Shown here piece after piece: positions 21,657-31,388 of a DNA stretch of 40,204 bases. Origin of the DNA: Flavobacterium sp. Lineage in GTDB: Bacteria > Bacteroidota > Bacteroidia > Flavobacteriales > Flavobacteriaceae. Position 1 is the stretch's first letter. Every line of letters begins with the position of its first letter. The stretch is taken from assembly GCF_028689845.1 (NCBI RefSeq), contig NZ_JAQVCH010000025.1:1-40204 (forward strand), read 5' to 3'. A program made the translations under genes and the position numbers. The notes under the pieces were generated by a model that saw only the letters and a list, made by a program, of their open reading frames with translations, did not search any database and was not told where the DNA came from.

Positions 21657-23924
21657 CTAAAACGGATATCCAAAAGCCAAATTAAATACAAAATTATCAT
21701 TTAGCCATCCAGCATTAAAAACATCAACTCCTTCCAAAAAGCGACCCGTAGTATATTTTAAAGGAAAAGCAAAATCGGTTCGCAAAATTAAGAATGAAAA
21801 ATCAAAACGAAGACCAACGCCAGTTCCCACGGCCATTTGTTCAATAAAGTTGCTAGTAAATTTTGAACCGGGTTTTAAAGGATCTTCATTGAGTAACCAA
21901 ATATTACCTACATCTACAAATACAGCTCCTTTAATAAACTTATATAATTTACCGCGTAATTCCGAGTTGAATTCTATTTTCAAATCACCAGATTGGTCTG
22001 GCAGAAATCCATCATTTAAAGTGTTTCCATCAAAACTACCAGGTCCTATCGAACGAGCCCGAAATGCTCGAACACTATTTGTTCCTCCTACAAAAAATTG
22101 TTTGATATAAGGTAATTCCGTTGAATTGCCATAAGCATACCCATAACCCAAAATGGCTCTGTTAGCCAATTGTAATTCGCCACCCAAATTTAAGTAATAT
22201 CGAAAATCAGTTTCTGCTTTAACGAATTCACTAAATGGTACATTTAATATGGTTTTCGGTTCATCACTTGAACTCGTACCCATGAGTAAACCAGTAATAT
22301 TTCCAGAAAAATCGACACCTCCTTTAAAATAAATGGTGTGTTTCTTATCTTTTATCATCGTATTCGTGTACGTGTACGAATAAGTTGGTCCAAAAATTAA
22401 TTGCTTCTGTATTACATTTGCTAGACTCGGATTTTCCTGAATTTGACTAAGATATAAATCGGAAACTTTGGTTGAGTTGGCATAGGTAACTTCTAGAACT
22501 TTTAATTCATGTTCTTTTCGCTCATTTTCTTTCCAGAGATAACCAAAAGAACTTTTATAGGTATATAACGTATATAGTTTTTCTCGGATTTGGTTTTCAT
22601 AATAAACATTAACTTTAGTTCTGGGTACAAATCCGCTAGAAGAACGCATTTTGAAAGGCGATATAAATCGTGGCCAAATCAAGCTTGTTTCTGCTCCATA
22701 CAAATAGACGTTAAATCCGTTATTCTGACCTGAATATTGAGCTTCAATTCCTCCAAAAGCACTAATAGTTAATAATTCTGCAGCTTTAAAAGTATTTCTA
22801 TTGCTCCAATTGACTTTCAATTCGGAGCCATAAAAATTTGCCGAATTGGTTTTAACCAACGCTTCCGTTCGGATGGATTTTTTGGTGAGCGGTGTTAGGT
22901 AATAATTGGCGTTTAAATAGCCGTCCATTCCTACTGCGGGTGTAAATTGATTTTTAACAAACTTGAATGTGCCTAATGTAATCAATCGATTTAATGAGAG
23001 ATTATGATTGGTTCGGTTGTATAAATCTCCTTTTTTAAAATATAAAGTCCGATCAAAAATAGTTGGTTTAAATAAATTTTCTGAATCATAAATTTTAAAA
23101 TCTTTATATACTAATCCTTCAGGATTACTTTGTAGCGTATCGTTAATTTTAAAATTCGGATAAACATTTATTTCATTAATTCGAAATTGTTTTTTTGCAT
23201 CAGCTGGAGTTTCATTTTTTATTTTTAGGATTAAAGCTACTTTATTTCGAGTTACCGTAGAATCAATTTGAAAGAGGATGTAGTTTTCGTCAAAATAAAA
23301 AAAGCCTTCCTCTTTTAGCCGTTGGTCAATTCGTTTTCGTTCTAGTTTAATATTTTCGAGTCGGTACGGTTTACCGATTTCTAAAATTGTTTTGTCCATT
23401 GTTTTTTTAATTTCTTGGGTCAAAACAGTAGTGTCTTGTGGCAAGGTAATGGACTCAATAAGGTATTGTGATTTTAATTTCACTCGATAGTTAACCGAAG
23501 CTTTTCTGCCATTTCGACTCGAATCTGCCTCCGTAGTCGCATTAAAATAGCCGTTATTTTCTACAAAATTCTGAATCAAATCGGTATTATAATCCAAATC
23601 AACTTTACTAAAAAGTACAGGTTCTTTTCCGAGTTTATATTTTAACCAATGCTTAAAACCTTTGTCTTTTTTGACTTCACCAGCCAATTGATAAAAAAAC
23701 AAACTCGGGCGAAGTCCTAAAATACTTTGGTTTGGTTTAGGAATTAAAAGTGATTCTGCTTCTGAAATGATGGTTTTTTTTTCTTTTTTAGAAATCTGTT
23801 TGTCTTTAATTTTTATTTTGGCACCTGTGTATAACAAATCCCCTTCTGGAACTGAATTCAATCCCGAACACGAAACGATGGCCATGACCAAAACACTTAA
23901 CCAAAGAATTTTATAAGGTTTCAT
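21657..23924 (-). CDS. tamL: TamL-type outer-membrane assembly barrel (BamA/TamA superfamily lipoprotein)
   Basis: From ATG 23924 the protein has 755 residues. Its signal ends in a lipobox (AIVSC, Cys19), so the N-terminus is probably lipid-anchored, as described for the TamL variant of TamA in Bacteroidota. POTRA-like repeats follow to about residue 340, then a 16-strand barrel with the lid-loop signature region (FFVGGTNSVRAFRARSIGPG), and a C-terminal strand ending NLAFGYPF. It should work with TamB in inserting outer-membrane proteins or moving lipid. A 36-residue basic N-terminal extension from an earlier in-frame start is rejected because it lacks signal character. The start overlaps the 3' end of tamB by 14 bases. 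Confidence 0.92.
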   Translation of the reverse strand: MKPYKILWLSVLVMAIVSCSGLNSVPEGDLLYTGAKIKIKDKQISKKEKKTIISEAESLLIPKPNQSILGLRPSLFFYQLAGEVKKDKGFKHWLKYKLGKEPVLFSKVDLDYNTDLIQNFVENNGYFNATTEADSSRNGRKASVNYRVKLKSQYLIESITLPQDTTVLTQEIKKTMDKTILEIGKPYRLENIKLERKRIDQRLKEEGFFYFDENYILFQIDSTVTRNKVALILKIKNETPADAKKQFRINEINVYPNFKINDTLQSNPEGLVYKDFKIYDSENLFKPTIFDRTLYFKKGDLYNRTNHNLSLNRLITLGTFKFVKNQFTPAVGMDGYLNANYYLTPLTKKSIRTEALVKTNSANFYGSELKVNWSNRNTFKAAELLTISAFGGIEAQYSGQNNGFNVYLYGAETSLIWPRFISPFKMRSSSGFVPRTKVNVYYENQIREKLYTLYTYKSSFGYLWKENERKEHELKVLEVTYANSTKVSDLYLSQIQENPSLANVIQKQLIFGPTYSYTYTNTMIKDKKHTIYFKGGVDFSGNITGLLMGTSSSDEPKTILNVPFSEFVKAETDFRYYLNLGGELQLANRAILGYGYAYGNSTELPYIKQFFVGGTNSVRAFRARSIGPGSFDGNTLNDGFLPDQSGDLKIEFNSELRGKLYKFIKGAVFVDVGNIWLLNEDPLKPGSKFTSNFIEQMAVGTGVGLRFDFSFLILRTDFAFPLKYTTGRFLEGVDVFNAGWLNDNFVFNLAFGYPF

Positions 23925-26900
23925 TCGACTTCTTTTTTTCTTTTCTTCTTTTTTTCTCGCTTTGAAAAAGCTCTTTAAATTTATTGTAATCCATTGTAAT
24001 AATAAAGGCAACGCCAGTTTCAACAACTTCACCTTGTAAAGCTACTTGATAATCGTTTTTTTGATAAGCTCTTACTTTATAACGACCATCTTTTGTAATC
24101 ATGTAATCTGCCTCAATATCGCCGGCAATATTGTTTGCTTGTTCATTTTCTCTCGGCGTACCTTCAATCCCAATGTTACTTCCGATGGTAATTTTTAAAC
24201 GATCATCGAAAAGCTTTTTTGAAACACCCACGCTCAAATCGGTTTTATTTTCTTTGGTTCCAGAAGAATAATCTTCGGTCGATTGTAAATCAAAATCAAT
24301 TTCAACGCCACTAATTAAATCTGAAGCTAAATTGTTGAGTTGTTCAGATAATAATTTACTTGCACTTTGTCTAGCAAGCGTAGAAGCACTGGTTCCTCCA
24401 GCTTCACTTTCAAACGGATTTTCGCCCAAGAATCGGTTTAGAATCAACAACGCAAAAACCTGCTTATTCATTAAATCTTCTTGTTGTCTAATTTGATCTA
24501 ATTTTGCTTTGGTCGTATTAATTACCTCAGTCGAAACGGAATTATTTATTTTTGGCATCACGATATCAAAACTAATTTCAGGTTTTAATAACTCACCATT
24601 CATTTTAAGTTCTGTTTCAAAAGGAATTTTTTCTTTAAATGTATTTCGTGTTTCTGGAGAAACATTTCCTAATTGGTCTGCTACTAAATCAATAGGGGCG
24701 GCATCTGTTTTATAAATGGCGGTAATACTCACATCGGCTAAAAGAGGTTCGCCTTTCCAAAGAATATAACTACCTGGTTTGATGTCAAACTTTCGTTTAA
24801 TTAAATTGAAACTCATTTCATAAGCACCACCCGTAAATTCATATTTTCCAGTTAACGATGTTTTTCCTGAGGCATCAATTCCACCAGTTAATTCTGCTTC
24901 GCCTTTTAATTTTAAAAAATCACCATTGGCTTTATCAATAACAATTGATATTTCAGCATCTTTGTCCACTTCAATATTCACTAAAGCTTCGATTCCGGTG
25001 ATTTTACTTTGATTTAAATCTTCGGCTTTTGCGGAAGTATCATATAAGATGGGTTGATCTTGATCGATGAATTCAACAATCCCTTCACGGTCGATAATAG
25101 AAGGTTCTGTTTGAGGTAAAACAACAGAAAAACGCGTGTCTTTGTTGATTTTTATATTGCCATTAATGATTGGTTTATTGATTGTTCCTTTTATGGAAAG
25201 GTCGTTGTCTAGAAATAATTCACCATAAAACAAATCATTTTCTAACTCGGTGGAATTTATCGGATTAAAATTATTGGCCACTAATGAAAGATTTAAACCC
25301 ATATTTGAAATTTCTTGGATATCGATATCACCAGCCAAAGTCAAATTATTGTTGTTTTCATCCTGTAATTTAAAATCGGTAAAAAGAATTTTTTGGTTTG
25401 CAAAATCAATTTTATCATTCAACAATTTAAACTTGGCACTTAACGTTTTTACTTCAAAACCAACTTCATTAAATTTAATGAAACCATCCAAATGCGGTTG
25501 ATTTGCTTTTCCGTTAAAGTTTATTTCGCCATTTAAAAATCCTGAACTATTGGCAAGATTACCCATTGTGAAAGCTTGAATGCTTTTCATTTGAAATTGA
25601 TCAATACGTAGCAGCATATCAAAGGTTTCAGTAGAAGCCAAGTATTTTCCTTCTATTAAAACGGCATTATCAAAGCCTGAAATATTTATTTTGGCATCGT
25701 AAACATTTGCCACTTGATTATCCACATGGATTTTTATGTGACCAACAGTATCTTTTTTGATTGAAAAATTTTCAATGTCTAAATCGGCAATGAAAACAGG
25801 CGACGTTTGTAGGTTTGAAATCTTTGTCGTTCCGTTAATTTTACCATCCACATTATAATCGCTTTCCACGATACTGCTTAATGAATTTAGTTCAAAATCG
25901 TCAAAAGTAATGGCAATTGGCGAGTTCGGATTATTGTTTTCCGATTGAATCGCTAATTTATTATTTCCGTTTGTTATGATAAAGTCGCGAATGATAATTC
26001 CGTTTTTTTCAATTCTCACAGCGTTATTGTCAGCGATGTTCCATTTTTCGTAATTCAATTTTAGGTTGTCATTTTTTAGAATCACTTCTGAATTTCCTTC
26101 AGCAGTTGTTAATGTTCCTGCAAAAAGATAGCGTTCTACCTTTTTTTCATCTTTCAATTGCACCTCATAATCAATACGGTTATCCTCGATTTTTCCATTA
26201 ATAGAAGTAAAAGGCAAATGAAAAGAGCTATTTTTAATATCATCAATGACTAAGTCATAAGTCAATGCACTTTCTTTGGTGTCCATCTTAAAAATCCCAT
26301 TTGAAACAACTATGTCGTTGTAATTTAATTTTGGAATAGTTGCTTCTATTTGAATTGTATCATTGACAGAATTATAATTGCCATTAACGGTAATGGCTGA
26401 TAAGTTTTTAAGCTCTGGAATTAATTTTTGAAATAACGGGTCGTCTTTTACCAGTAATGAAAAACGTACTTGTTGGGCATCGGTCTTCCTTGGTTTTTGA
26501 GCATCTAACGCATAATAATTTGCAATTGAATTTTGCACTGCTACCGCTAAAGTTGAAAGCTTATATTGGCCTTCTAAGCTTGCATTAGCAAATTGCGATT
26601 TTAACGTCATACTTTTATGAACAGCATCGGCAGTTGCGTTGAATTGAATACTATCCAACGGAAATTGTTCTGTTTCTAAGGCAATTAAAGTATTACTAAT
26701 AGTAGCTTTCCCGTTAAGGTTGTCTAGGTTCAACGACTCGAAATCGGCGTCTACATTTCCTTTTAATTTTAAATAACCCGCATGTAAATTTAATTTTTGC
26801 AAATCGGCTATATCTAATTTTAAATTTAATTTTAAGGAAGGATTTTCACCCGTCCAACCACCATTGGCCACTAAATTAAACTGTAAATTTTCATCTTTTG

Positions 26901-28914
26901 AGTCGATGTTAGCTTGATAGTTGCCGTTGGCTATTGTTCCCTCGGCTTTCATATTTTGATAAGCATACTGATTAAATTCTGCTTTAGTTATATCGGATTC
27001 AATACGTGCATTTGCTGTTTTTGGATCTAAACCAGTACCTTCAACATTTGCTTGCACGGATAATTTTCCCAATTTCTCGTTTTTCAAAAAAGCACCTAAA
27101 TCAAACTCGTCTAACCAAGCGGTAGCTGAATAGGTTTCCTTATTTTTTTGAGTTTGATCAAATTCTCCCACTATTTTGGCGTTTCCAGAAGAAGTAATTG
27201 CTACTAAATTTACTTCAAAAGCAGAAATTTTTCCTTTAAAGGTTCCTTCAAGTTCCATGGTTTTGGGTAACTCAATTGTGTTTGGAATTACATTAGCAGG
27301 AATAAAAGTTGCGATATCGGCCGCCGTTGTTTGTATCGATTTGATGTTTAAATCAAAATAGGCGTTTTCTACATCGGGTAAACCGTTAATTTTTCCAGCC
27401 ATCAAGAGATAAGTATTGCCAATGCCACTTAGTTCAAACGTAGGAATTGTTAATTGATCGAGTTGTCCATTTATTTTTCCATCTAAGAAAATAATCGCAT
27501 TCTTATTTGTATTAAAAGGTGGCGAATTAGCCAATTGTGGTGCGACTAAAAGCAAATCACGAACAGCGATTTTACTTTTTATAAATTGAGCATTAACTTC
27601 TAATTGTGCTAAATTATCAGCTATCGTAGCACTGTTTTTATATTTTAAAACCACGTGGTCTTTGATTTCGGAATTTGGGGTTTTAAGATATAAATTTTTC
27701 AAAAAAGAACCTTTGTGCTCCGAATAATAGAAATTGGTTCTGAGTTGTTCTATCGTTAAGCCACTTTTTTCAGTAACGGAAAAAGAATTAATATTTCCAG
27801 CTATATCACTTCCGGAGTATTTTAAATTAGTTGCCTTAATATTCAAATCGGATAAATCCAAATGAGCATAATCAATGCCTTGCGATGTTTTTGTTGCCTT
27901 GTCATCGTCAAAACTAAAATCAATTTTATTCAATTCAATATTAGCAAGGCTTATTTCCCATGGAAGTGATGCTTTGGTTTCGGTAGTTTGGTCTTTAATA
28001 ACTTGTTTTTCAACTTTGCCTAAAACAATTTCGCCCGCTGTTTCCGAGAGAAAAAGCTTTTTAATTTTAATTTTTTGCTTTAACAAATCAATATTTTCAA
28101 AAGCAATTTGTAGTTCCTTAAATTGAATTTTTGTAGCTAATTGGGTGCTTTCTTCCTTATACAGTATAGCCACATTAGTCAAATTTAAATTTTCATTTGA
28201 AATTTGAATCGGATTGTTTTCTACTTCTTCCTTAACTTTTTTTGCGGATTTAGTAGATGCTTCAGCAAGCCCTTGATTAAGTTGAAGTTGTAAGCCATCG
28301 AGCTGGATGTTGGGCACGTCAAAATGCATTTGGTCTAAATCGAAGGTTTTGATTTTGGTGTTAAAATGTTTCAATTTTAATGAAAAATCATTTTTAGAAA
28401 TGGCATCGTCAAAAACAAAAAAAATGTCATTTAAGACAATTTTTGACAACGAAATTTGCATGGCTTGCTGCTCCTCTTTTTGAGGTTCTTTAGAAGCAAA
28501 CGCTTCTACGATATAATCAAAATTAAACGTTCCTTGGTTGCTTTTAGTTATTTTACTGTGAATTCCTTCTAGCTCAATTAAATTGATTTCTAGTTGATTA
28601 TCAAGCAATTTAAAAAGACTAATGTCTACTTTTATTTTTTTTCCATACAATAAGGTGTCATGCTGTTGGTCTTCAAAAAACACCTCCTCCAGAATGATTT
28701 TTTTAGGCAAACCAATTTCAATTTTTCCGATTGCAACTTTTGTTTTGATTTTATTTTCTAAAAAAGTAACTGCTTTATCTTTGGCAAAATTTTGAACCGT
28801 AGGAATTTGTAAGGCGATAACAAGCAATAAAAATACCGCAATCAAGGAAAGGATTATCCACGATAAAATTTTTAATGTTTTTAAAGAAATTTTTTTAAAA
28901 CTTGTTTTTTGCAT
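23911..28914 (-). CDS. tamB: Translocation and assembly module protein TamB
   Basis: From ATG 28914 the protein has 1667 residues: one N-terminal membrane anchor (about 12-35), an AsmA-like start (TVQNFAKDKAVTFLENKI), a very long series of short amphipathic beta strands forming a hydrophobic-groove bridge, and the conserved C-terminal DUF490 domain (about 1200-1600). The basic last 20 residues overlap the tamL start. TamB spans the periplasm as a lipid conduit or assembly platform with its barrel partner. An in-frame TTG at 28932 is part of a TAATTTTG promoter box and is not used here. Confidence 0.94.
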   Translation of the reverse strand: MQKTSFKKISLKTLKILSWIILSLIAVFLLLVIALQIPTVQNFAKDKAVTFLENKIKTKVAIGKIEIGLPKKIILEEVFFEDQQHDTLLYGKKIKVDISLFKLLDNQLEINLIELEGIHSKITKSNQGTFNFDYIVEAFASKEPQKEEQQAMQISLSKIVLNDIFFVFDDAISKNDFSLKLKHFNTKIKTFDLDQMHFDVPNIQLDGLQLQLNQGLAEASTKSAKKVKEEVENNPIQISNENLNLTNVAILYKEESTQLATKIQFKELQIAFENIDLLKQKIKIKKLFLSETAGEIVLGKVEKQVIKDQTTETKASLPWEISLANIELNKIDFSFDDDKATKTSQGIDYAHLDLSDLNIKATNLKYSGSDIAGNINSFSVTEKSGLTIEQLRTNFYYSEHKGSFLKNLYLKTPNSEIKDHVVLKYKNSATIADNLAQLEVNAQFIKSKIAVRDLLLVAPQLANSPPFNTNKNAIIFLDGKINGQLDQLTIPTFELSGIGNTYLLMAGKINGLPDVENAYFDLNIKSIQTTAADIATFIPANVIPNTIELPKTMELEGTFKGKISAFEVNLVAITSSGNAKIVGEFDQTQKNKETYSATAWLDEFDLGAFLKNEKLGKLSVQANVEGTGLDPKTANARIESDITKAEFNQYAYQNMKAEGTIANGNYQANIDSKDENLQFNLVANGGWTGENPSLKLNLKLDIADLQKLNLHAGYLKLKGNVDADFESLNLDNLNGKATISNTLIALETEQFPLDSIQFNATADAVHKSMTLKSQFANASLEGQYKLSTLAVAVQNSIANYYALDAQKPRKTDAQQVRFSLLVKDDPLFQKLIPELKNLSAITVNGNYNSVNDTIQIEATIPKLNYNDIVVSNGIFKMDTKESALTYDLVIDDIKNSSFHLPFTSINGKIEDNRIDYEVQLKDEKKVERYLFAGTLTTAEGNSEVILKNDNLKLNYEKWNIADNNAVRIEKNGIIIRDFIITNGNNKLAIQSENNNPNSPIAITFDDFELNSLSSIVESDYNVDGKINGTTKISNLQTSPVFIADLDIENFSIKKDTVGHIKIHVDNQVANVYDAKINISGFDNAVLIEGKYLASTETFDMLLRIDQFQMKSIQAFTMGNLANSSGFLNGEINFNGKANQPHLDGFIKFNEVGFEVKTLSAKFKLLNDKIDFANQKILFTDFKLQDENNNNLTLAGDIDIQEISNMGLNLSLVANNFNPINSTELENDLFYGELFLDNDLSIKGTINKPIINGNIKINKDTRFSVVLPQTEPSIIDREGIVEFIDQDQPILYDTSAKAEDLNQSKITGIEALVNIEVDKDAEISIVIDKANGDFLKLKGEAELTGGIDASGKTSLTGKYEFTGGAYEMSFNLIKRKFDIKPGSYILWKGEPLLADVSITAIYKTDAAPIDLVADQLGNVSPETRNTFKEKIPFETELKMNGELLKPEISFDIVMPKINNSVSTEVINTTKAKLDQIRQQEDLMNKQVFALLILNRFLGENPFESEAGGTSASTLARQSASKLLSEQLNNLASDLISGVEIDFDLQSTEDYSSGTKENKTDLSVGVSKKLFDDRLKITIGSNIGIEGTPRENEQANNIAGDIEADYMITKDGRYKVRAYQKNDYQVALQGEVVETGVAFIITMDYNKFKELFQSEKKRRKEKKKSNETL

Positions 28915-28929
28915 AGTAGGTGCACTTCT

Positions 28930-28937
28930 CAAAATTA
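28930..28937 (-). promoter_or_regulatory. Putative -7 box of tamB
   Basis: TAATTTTG on the minus strand overlaps the stop region of the upstream oxidoreductase gene and lies 15 bases before ATG 28914. It could give tamB-tamL a private promoter within the longer transcript. Confidence 0.45.
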
Positions 28938-30140
28938 TCGACCAAATCTAAAATAATGGGCTAATTTATTGTTTTTATTTTTTAATAAATCCGAAATAAT
29001 TTTCATGCCTAATACAGAAAAAACAATTCCATTTCCGCCAAATCCTAATACAAATAAGGCATTTTTAAATTCGGAATGTGAACCAATGTAAGGCAAACCA
29101 TCTTTGGTCTCACCAAAAGTACCAGCCCATGCATAATCGGTTTTGAAGTCAAAATCTGGAAATAAATTTTTTAATTTTGCTTCTAATTTATCTGTTTTAT
29201 AGGGAATCAATTCATCTCTTTTTTTTCCATTTATAAATTCCACATCTTCCCCACCAACTAATAATCGATTATCATCTGTGGTTCGCAGATAAAGATAAGG
29301 TTGAGCGGTATTCCAAACCAAAGTTTTATTTAATTTTTTTGGTAATTTTTCATTTTGTTCACTGACTAGTGCATAAGTTGAGAGTAAATCGACAAATTTT
29401 TCTTGGATAATTTCATCGCTTTCATAACCATTACAATAGATTATTTTTTTGGCAGTTATGGTATGATTTTGTCCTGTTAAGATTTTGACGCCATCTTCTT
29501 CATATTTTGTGTCTAAAATAGTGGTTTTATCAAAAACTTTTAAGCCTTTCTCTACATTATAATGGAGTAAATCATGACAAAGACTAAAGGCTTCCATGCT
29601 GCCGCCATGTTTGGATAAAATACCGCCATAGCTATTTTTAATCTCAAATTTTTTTTCAATTTGTGATGCTTCTAGCCATCTCACTTTAAAACCTTCTTTT
29701 TTTCGGGTTTCAAATTCCTCTTTTAGCCAAGCGACATCTTTTTTATAGGCCGAAAAATAAAGTGATTTTTTATATTCAAATCCGCAGGAAGCGTTACTCT
29801 CTTTAATAATCTTTTTTAATTTTTTAATTGCTTTTAAACAAGCTCGGTAACTTTCGACAGCTGCTTCATCCCCAATTTGTTTTTTTAATTTAAAAAGTGG
29901 AACATCAATTTCATATTGCAACATGGAAGTTGTTGCAGAGGTACTTCCATTGGCCACATCTCTTCGATCAATGACCATTGTTTGATATCCGTCTTTTATG
30001 GATTGATGTGCAATTAAACTTCCGGTAATTCCTGCACCAACAATAATTATATCTGTTGAAATATCTTCTGATACAGAAGGATATGCTTGCTTTAAGCCAT
30101 TTTTTGTCAACCAAAAAGGTTCGTTTGATTTTAAATTCAT
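28935..30140 (-). CDS. FAD-dependent oxidoreductase, DAO (glycine/D-amino-acid oxidase) family
   Basis: The 401-residue flavoprotein has a GxGxxG motif at G35-A-G-I-T-G40 and an Asp/Arg end to the first beta-alpha-beta unit (VIDRRD). ANGSTSATTSMLQYEIDVPL is a motif of an uncharacterised Bacteroidota/Proteobacteria subgroup; GLPYIG and FGGNGIVFS complete the C-terminal flavin contacts. No Rieske domain follows, unlike some relatives. The substrate, probably a secondary or tertiary amine, is unknown. It lies between an AI-2E permease and tamB, with a 20-base gap to the latter, and has its own -7 box. Confidence 0.87.
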   Translation of the reverse strand: MNLKSNEPFWLTKNGLKQAYPSVSEDISTDIIIVGAGITGSLIAHQSIKDGYQTMVIDRRDVANGSTSATTSMLQYEIDVPLFKLKKQIGDEAAVESYRACLKAIKKLKKIIKESNASCGFEYKKSLYFSAYKKDVAWLKEEFETRKKEGFKVRWLEASQIEKKFEIKNSYGGILSKHGGSMEAFSLCHDLLHYNVEKGLKVFDKTTILDTKYEEDGVKILTGQNHTITAKKIIYCNGYESDEIIQEKFVDLLSTYALVSEQNEKLPKKLNKTLVWNTAQPYLYLRTTDDNRLLVGGEDVEFINGKKRDELIPYKTDKLEAKLKNLFPDFDFKTDYAWAGTFGETKDGLPYIGSHSEFKNALFVLGFGGNGIVFSVLGMKIISDLLKNKNNKLAHYFRFGR

Positions 30141-30173
30141 ATCCTTTTTTTTAAGTTACTTTTACTCTTGGAC

Positions 30174-30181
30174 CAAAATTA
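30174..30181 (-). promoter_or_regulatory. Putative -7 box of the FAD oxidoreductase gene
   Basis: TAATTTTG on the minus strand lies in the 49-base gap after the permease gene and 33 bases before the ATG at 30140. Confidence 0.45.
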
Positions 30182-30189
30182 AGATTCGT

Positions 30190-31314
30190 TTAACTGTTCA
30201 CTTTCTTTTTTTCTTTTCGAATTTGTTTCCAAATTTTTAACCGCCTTCTGGCTTTACTTTTTAAAAATTCTTCTGTTGGTTCACCTAATAAAAAACCATA
30301 AGCATGAAATTGTGGTGAATGATCAAATAAAACCTTCAAACTCGCCGTAATGGGCAAAGCTAAAATCATTCCCGCTGTTCCCCAAAGCATAGCAAAAACC
30401 ACAATGGAAAGTATTGATACAAAGGCATTAATACTCACTTTAGAACCTGTTATTTTGGGCGTAATTAAGTTTCCCTCAATGAATTGAATAAAGCTGAAAA
30501 TACCAATGACACCTACGGCATACCAATACGAATCTTTAGTGGCCAACGCAACTAAAGCGGGAAGTATTGAGCCAATAATAATTCCGATATAAGGTATTAA
30601 TAATAAAAATGCACATAGAAAACCAAAGAAAAACGGATAATCAATACCTAATGCCAATAATCCGATAGAATTTAAAATCCCCACTAAAACCATGACTGTA
30701 ATTAAACCCATAAAATAGTTTTGTTGCACATCATACAATTTATGGAGAATTTGCTTTGTGTCTTCTTTACAGCATCGTTTTTCGCAAAGCGTATAAATGA
30801 AACTGATGAAAAATTTTCTGTATAAAAGAAAAAAGAACATGTATAAAGGTACAATCACCAAATTGCTTAAAATACTTCCTGAGGCAAAAATAAAATCGGT
30901 GATGTTAGAAAAATTATCTTTAACCACTTTTTCCATTTTTAAGCTTTCTGGTTCAACAATTTCATCCGTATTTAAACCGGTTGTTTTTTCGGCATCTAAA
31001 ATCAGAGGCTTCATTTTGCTTTCAATACTTTCTACATATTCGCCACTTTTCGAAATTATTTCTTCTAACTGTAAACCAATAAATGTAAAAACGGCAAGTA
31101 GAACAATGAATGAGATAAAAATAGAAACTAAGGCAGAGAATATTCGATTGAACCGTAATTTTCGCTCTAAAAAACGAACAATAGGATATAATAATACACT
31201 TAAAAGTATCGCAAAAAGTAACGGTACTAGTATTGTTTGTAGCATATAAGCAATAAATACAATGCCGATAAACACGAATAAATTTAGTGCAATATGATGT
31301 TTTTTAGTCTCCAT
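30190..31314 (-). CDS. AI-2E family (YdiK/PerM-like) permease
   Basis: The 374-residue membrane protein has paired N-terminal helices (MLQTILVPLLFAILLSVLLYP and ALVSIFISFIVLLAVF), a soluble helical segment (about 85-135), then PLYMFFFLLYRK and a run of helices. These include the family hallmark PYIGIIIGSILPALVAL and a final LWGTAGMILALPITASLKVLFDH. The family includes exporters of AI-2 and sodium/proton antiporters, so the name does not fix the substrate. No promoter is visible between this gene and the hairpin after csbD. Confidence 0.9.
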   Translation of the reverse strand: METKKHHIALNLFVFIGIVFIAYMLQTILVPLLFAILLSVLLYPIVRFLERKLRFNRIFSALVSIFISFIVLLAVFTFIGLQLEEIISKSGEYVESIESKMKPLILDAEKTTGLNTDEIVEPESLKMEKVVKDNFSNITDFIFASGSILSNLVIVPLYMFFFLLYRKFFISFIYTLCEKRCCKEDTKQILHKLYDVQQNYFMGLITVMVLVGILNSIGLLALGIDYPFFFGFLCAFLLLIPYIGIIIGSILPALVALATKDSYWYAVGVIGIFSFIQFIEGNLITPKITGSKVSINAFVSILSIVVFAMLWGTAGMILALPITASLKVLFDHSPQFHAYGFLLGEPTEEFLKSKARRRLKIWKQIRKEKKKVNS

Positions 31315-31334
31315 TTTTTTGAAATTTTATATAT

Positions 31335-31370
31335 AAAAAGGAGTTTTTTATAAATAAAAAACTCCTTTTT
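31335..31370. terminator. Hairpin between csbD and the AI-2E permease gene
   Basis: AAAAAGGAGTTTTTT (31335-31349) pairs perfectly with AAAAAACTCCTTTTT (31356-31370) across a 6-base loop; only the central GGAG/CTCC pairs are strong. It lies 18 bases after csbD and 20 bases before the next gene on the same strand, so it can act as a terminator or as a partial read-through point. Confidence 0.82.
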
Positions 31371-31388
31371 GATGACAATTACTACTTC

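Noticed and set aside
30797..31249. Plus-strand open frame of 150 codons across the AI-2E permease
   Set aside because: It is antisense to clear membrane helices and is Lys/Ser/Ile-rich with no recognisable domain.
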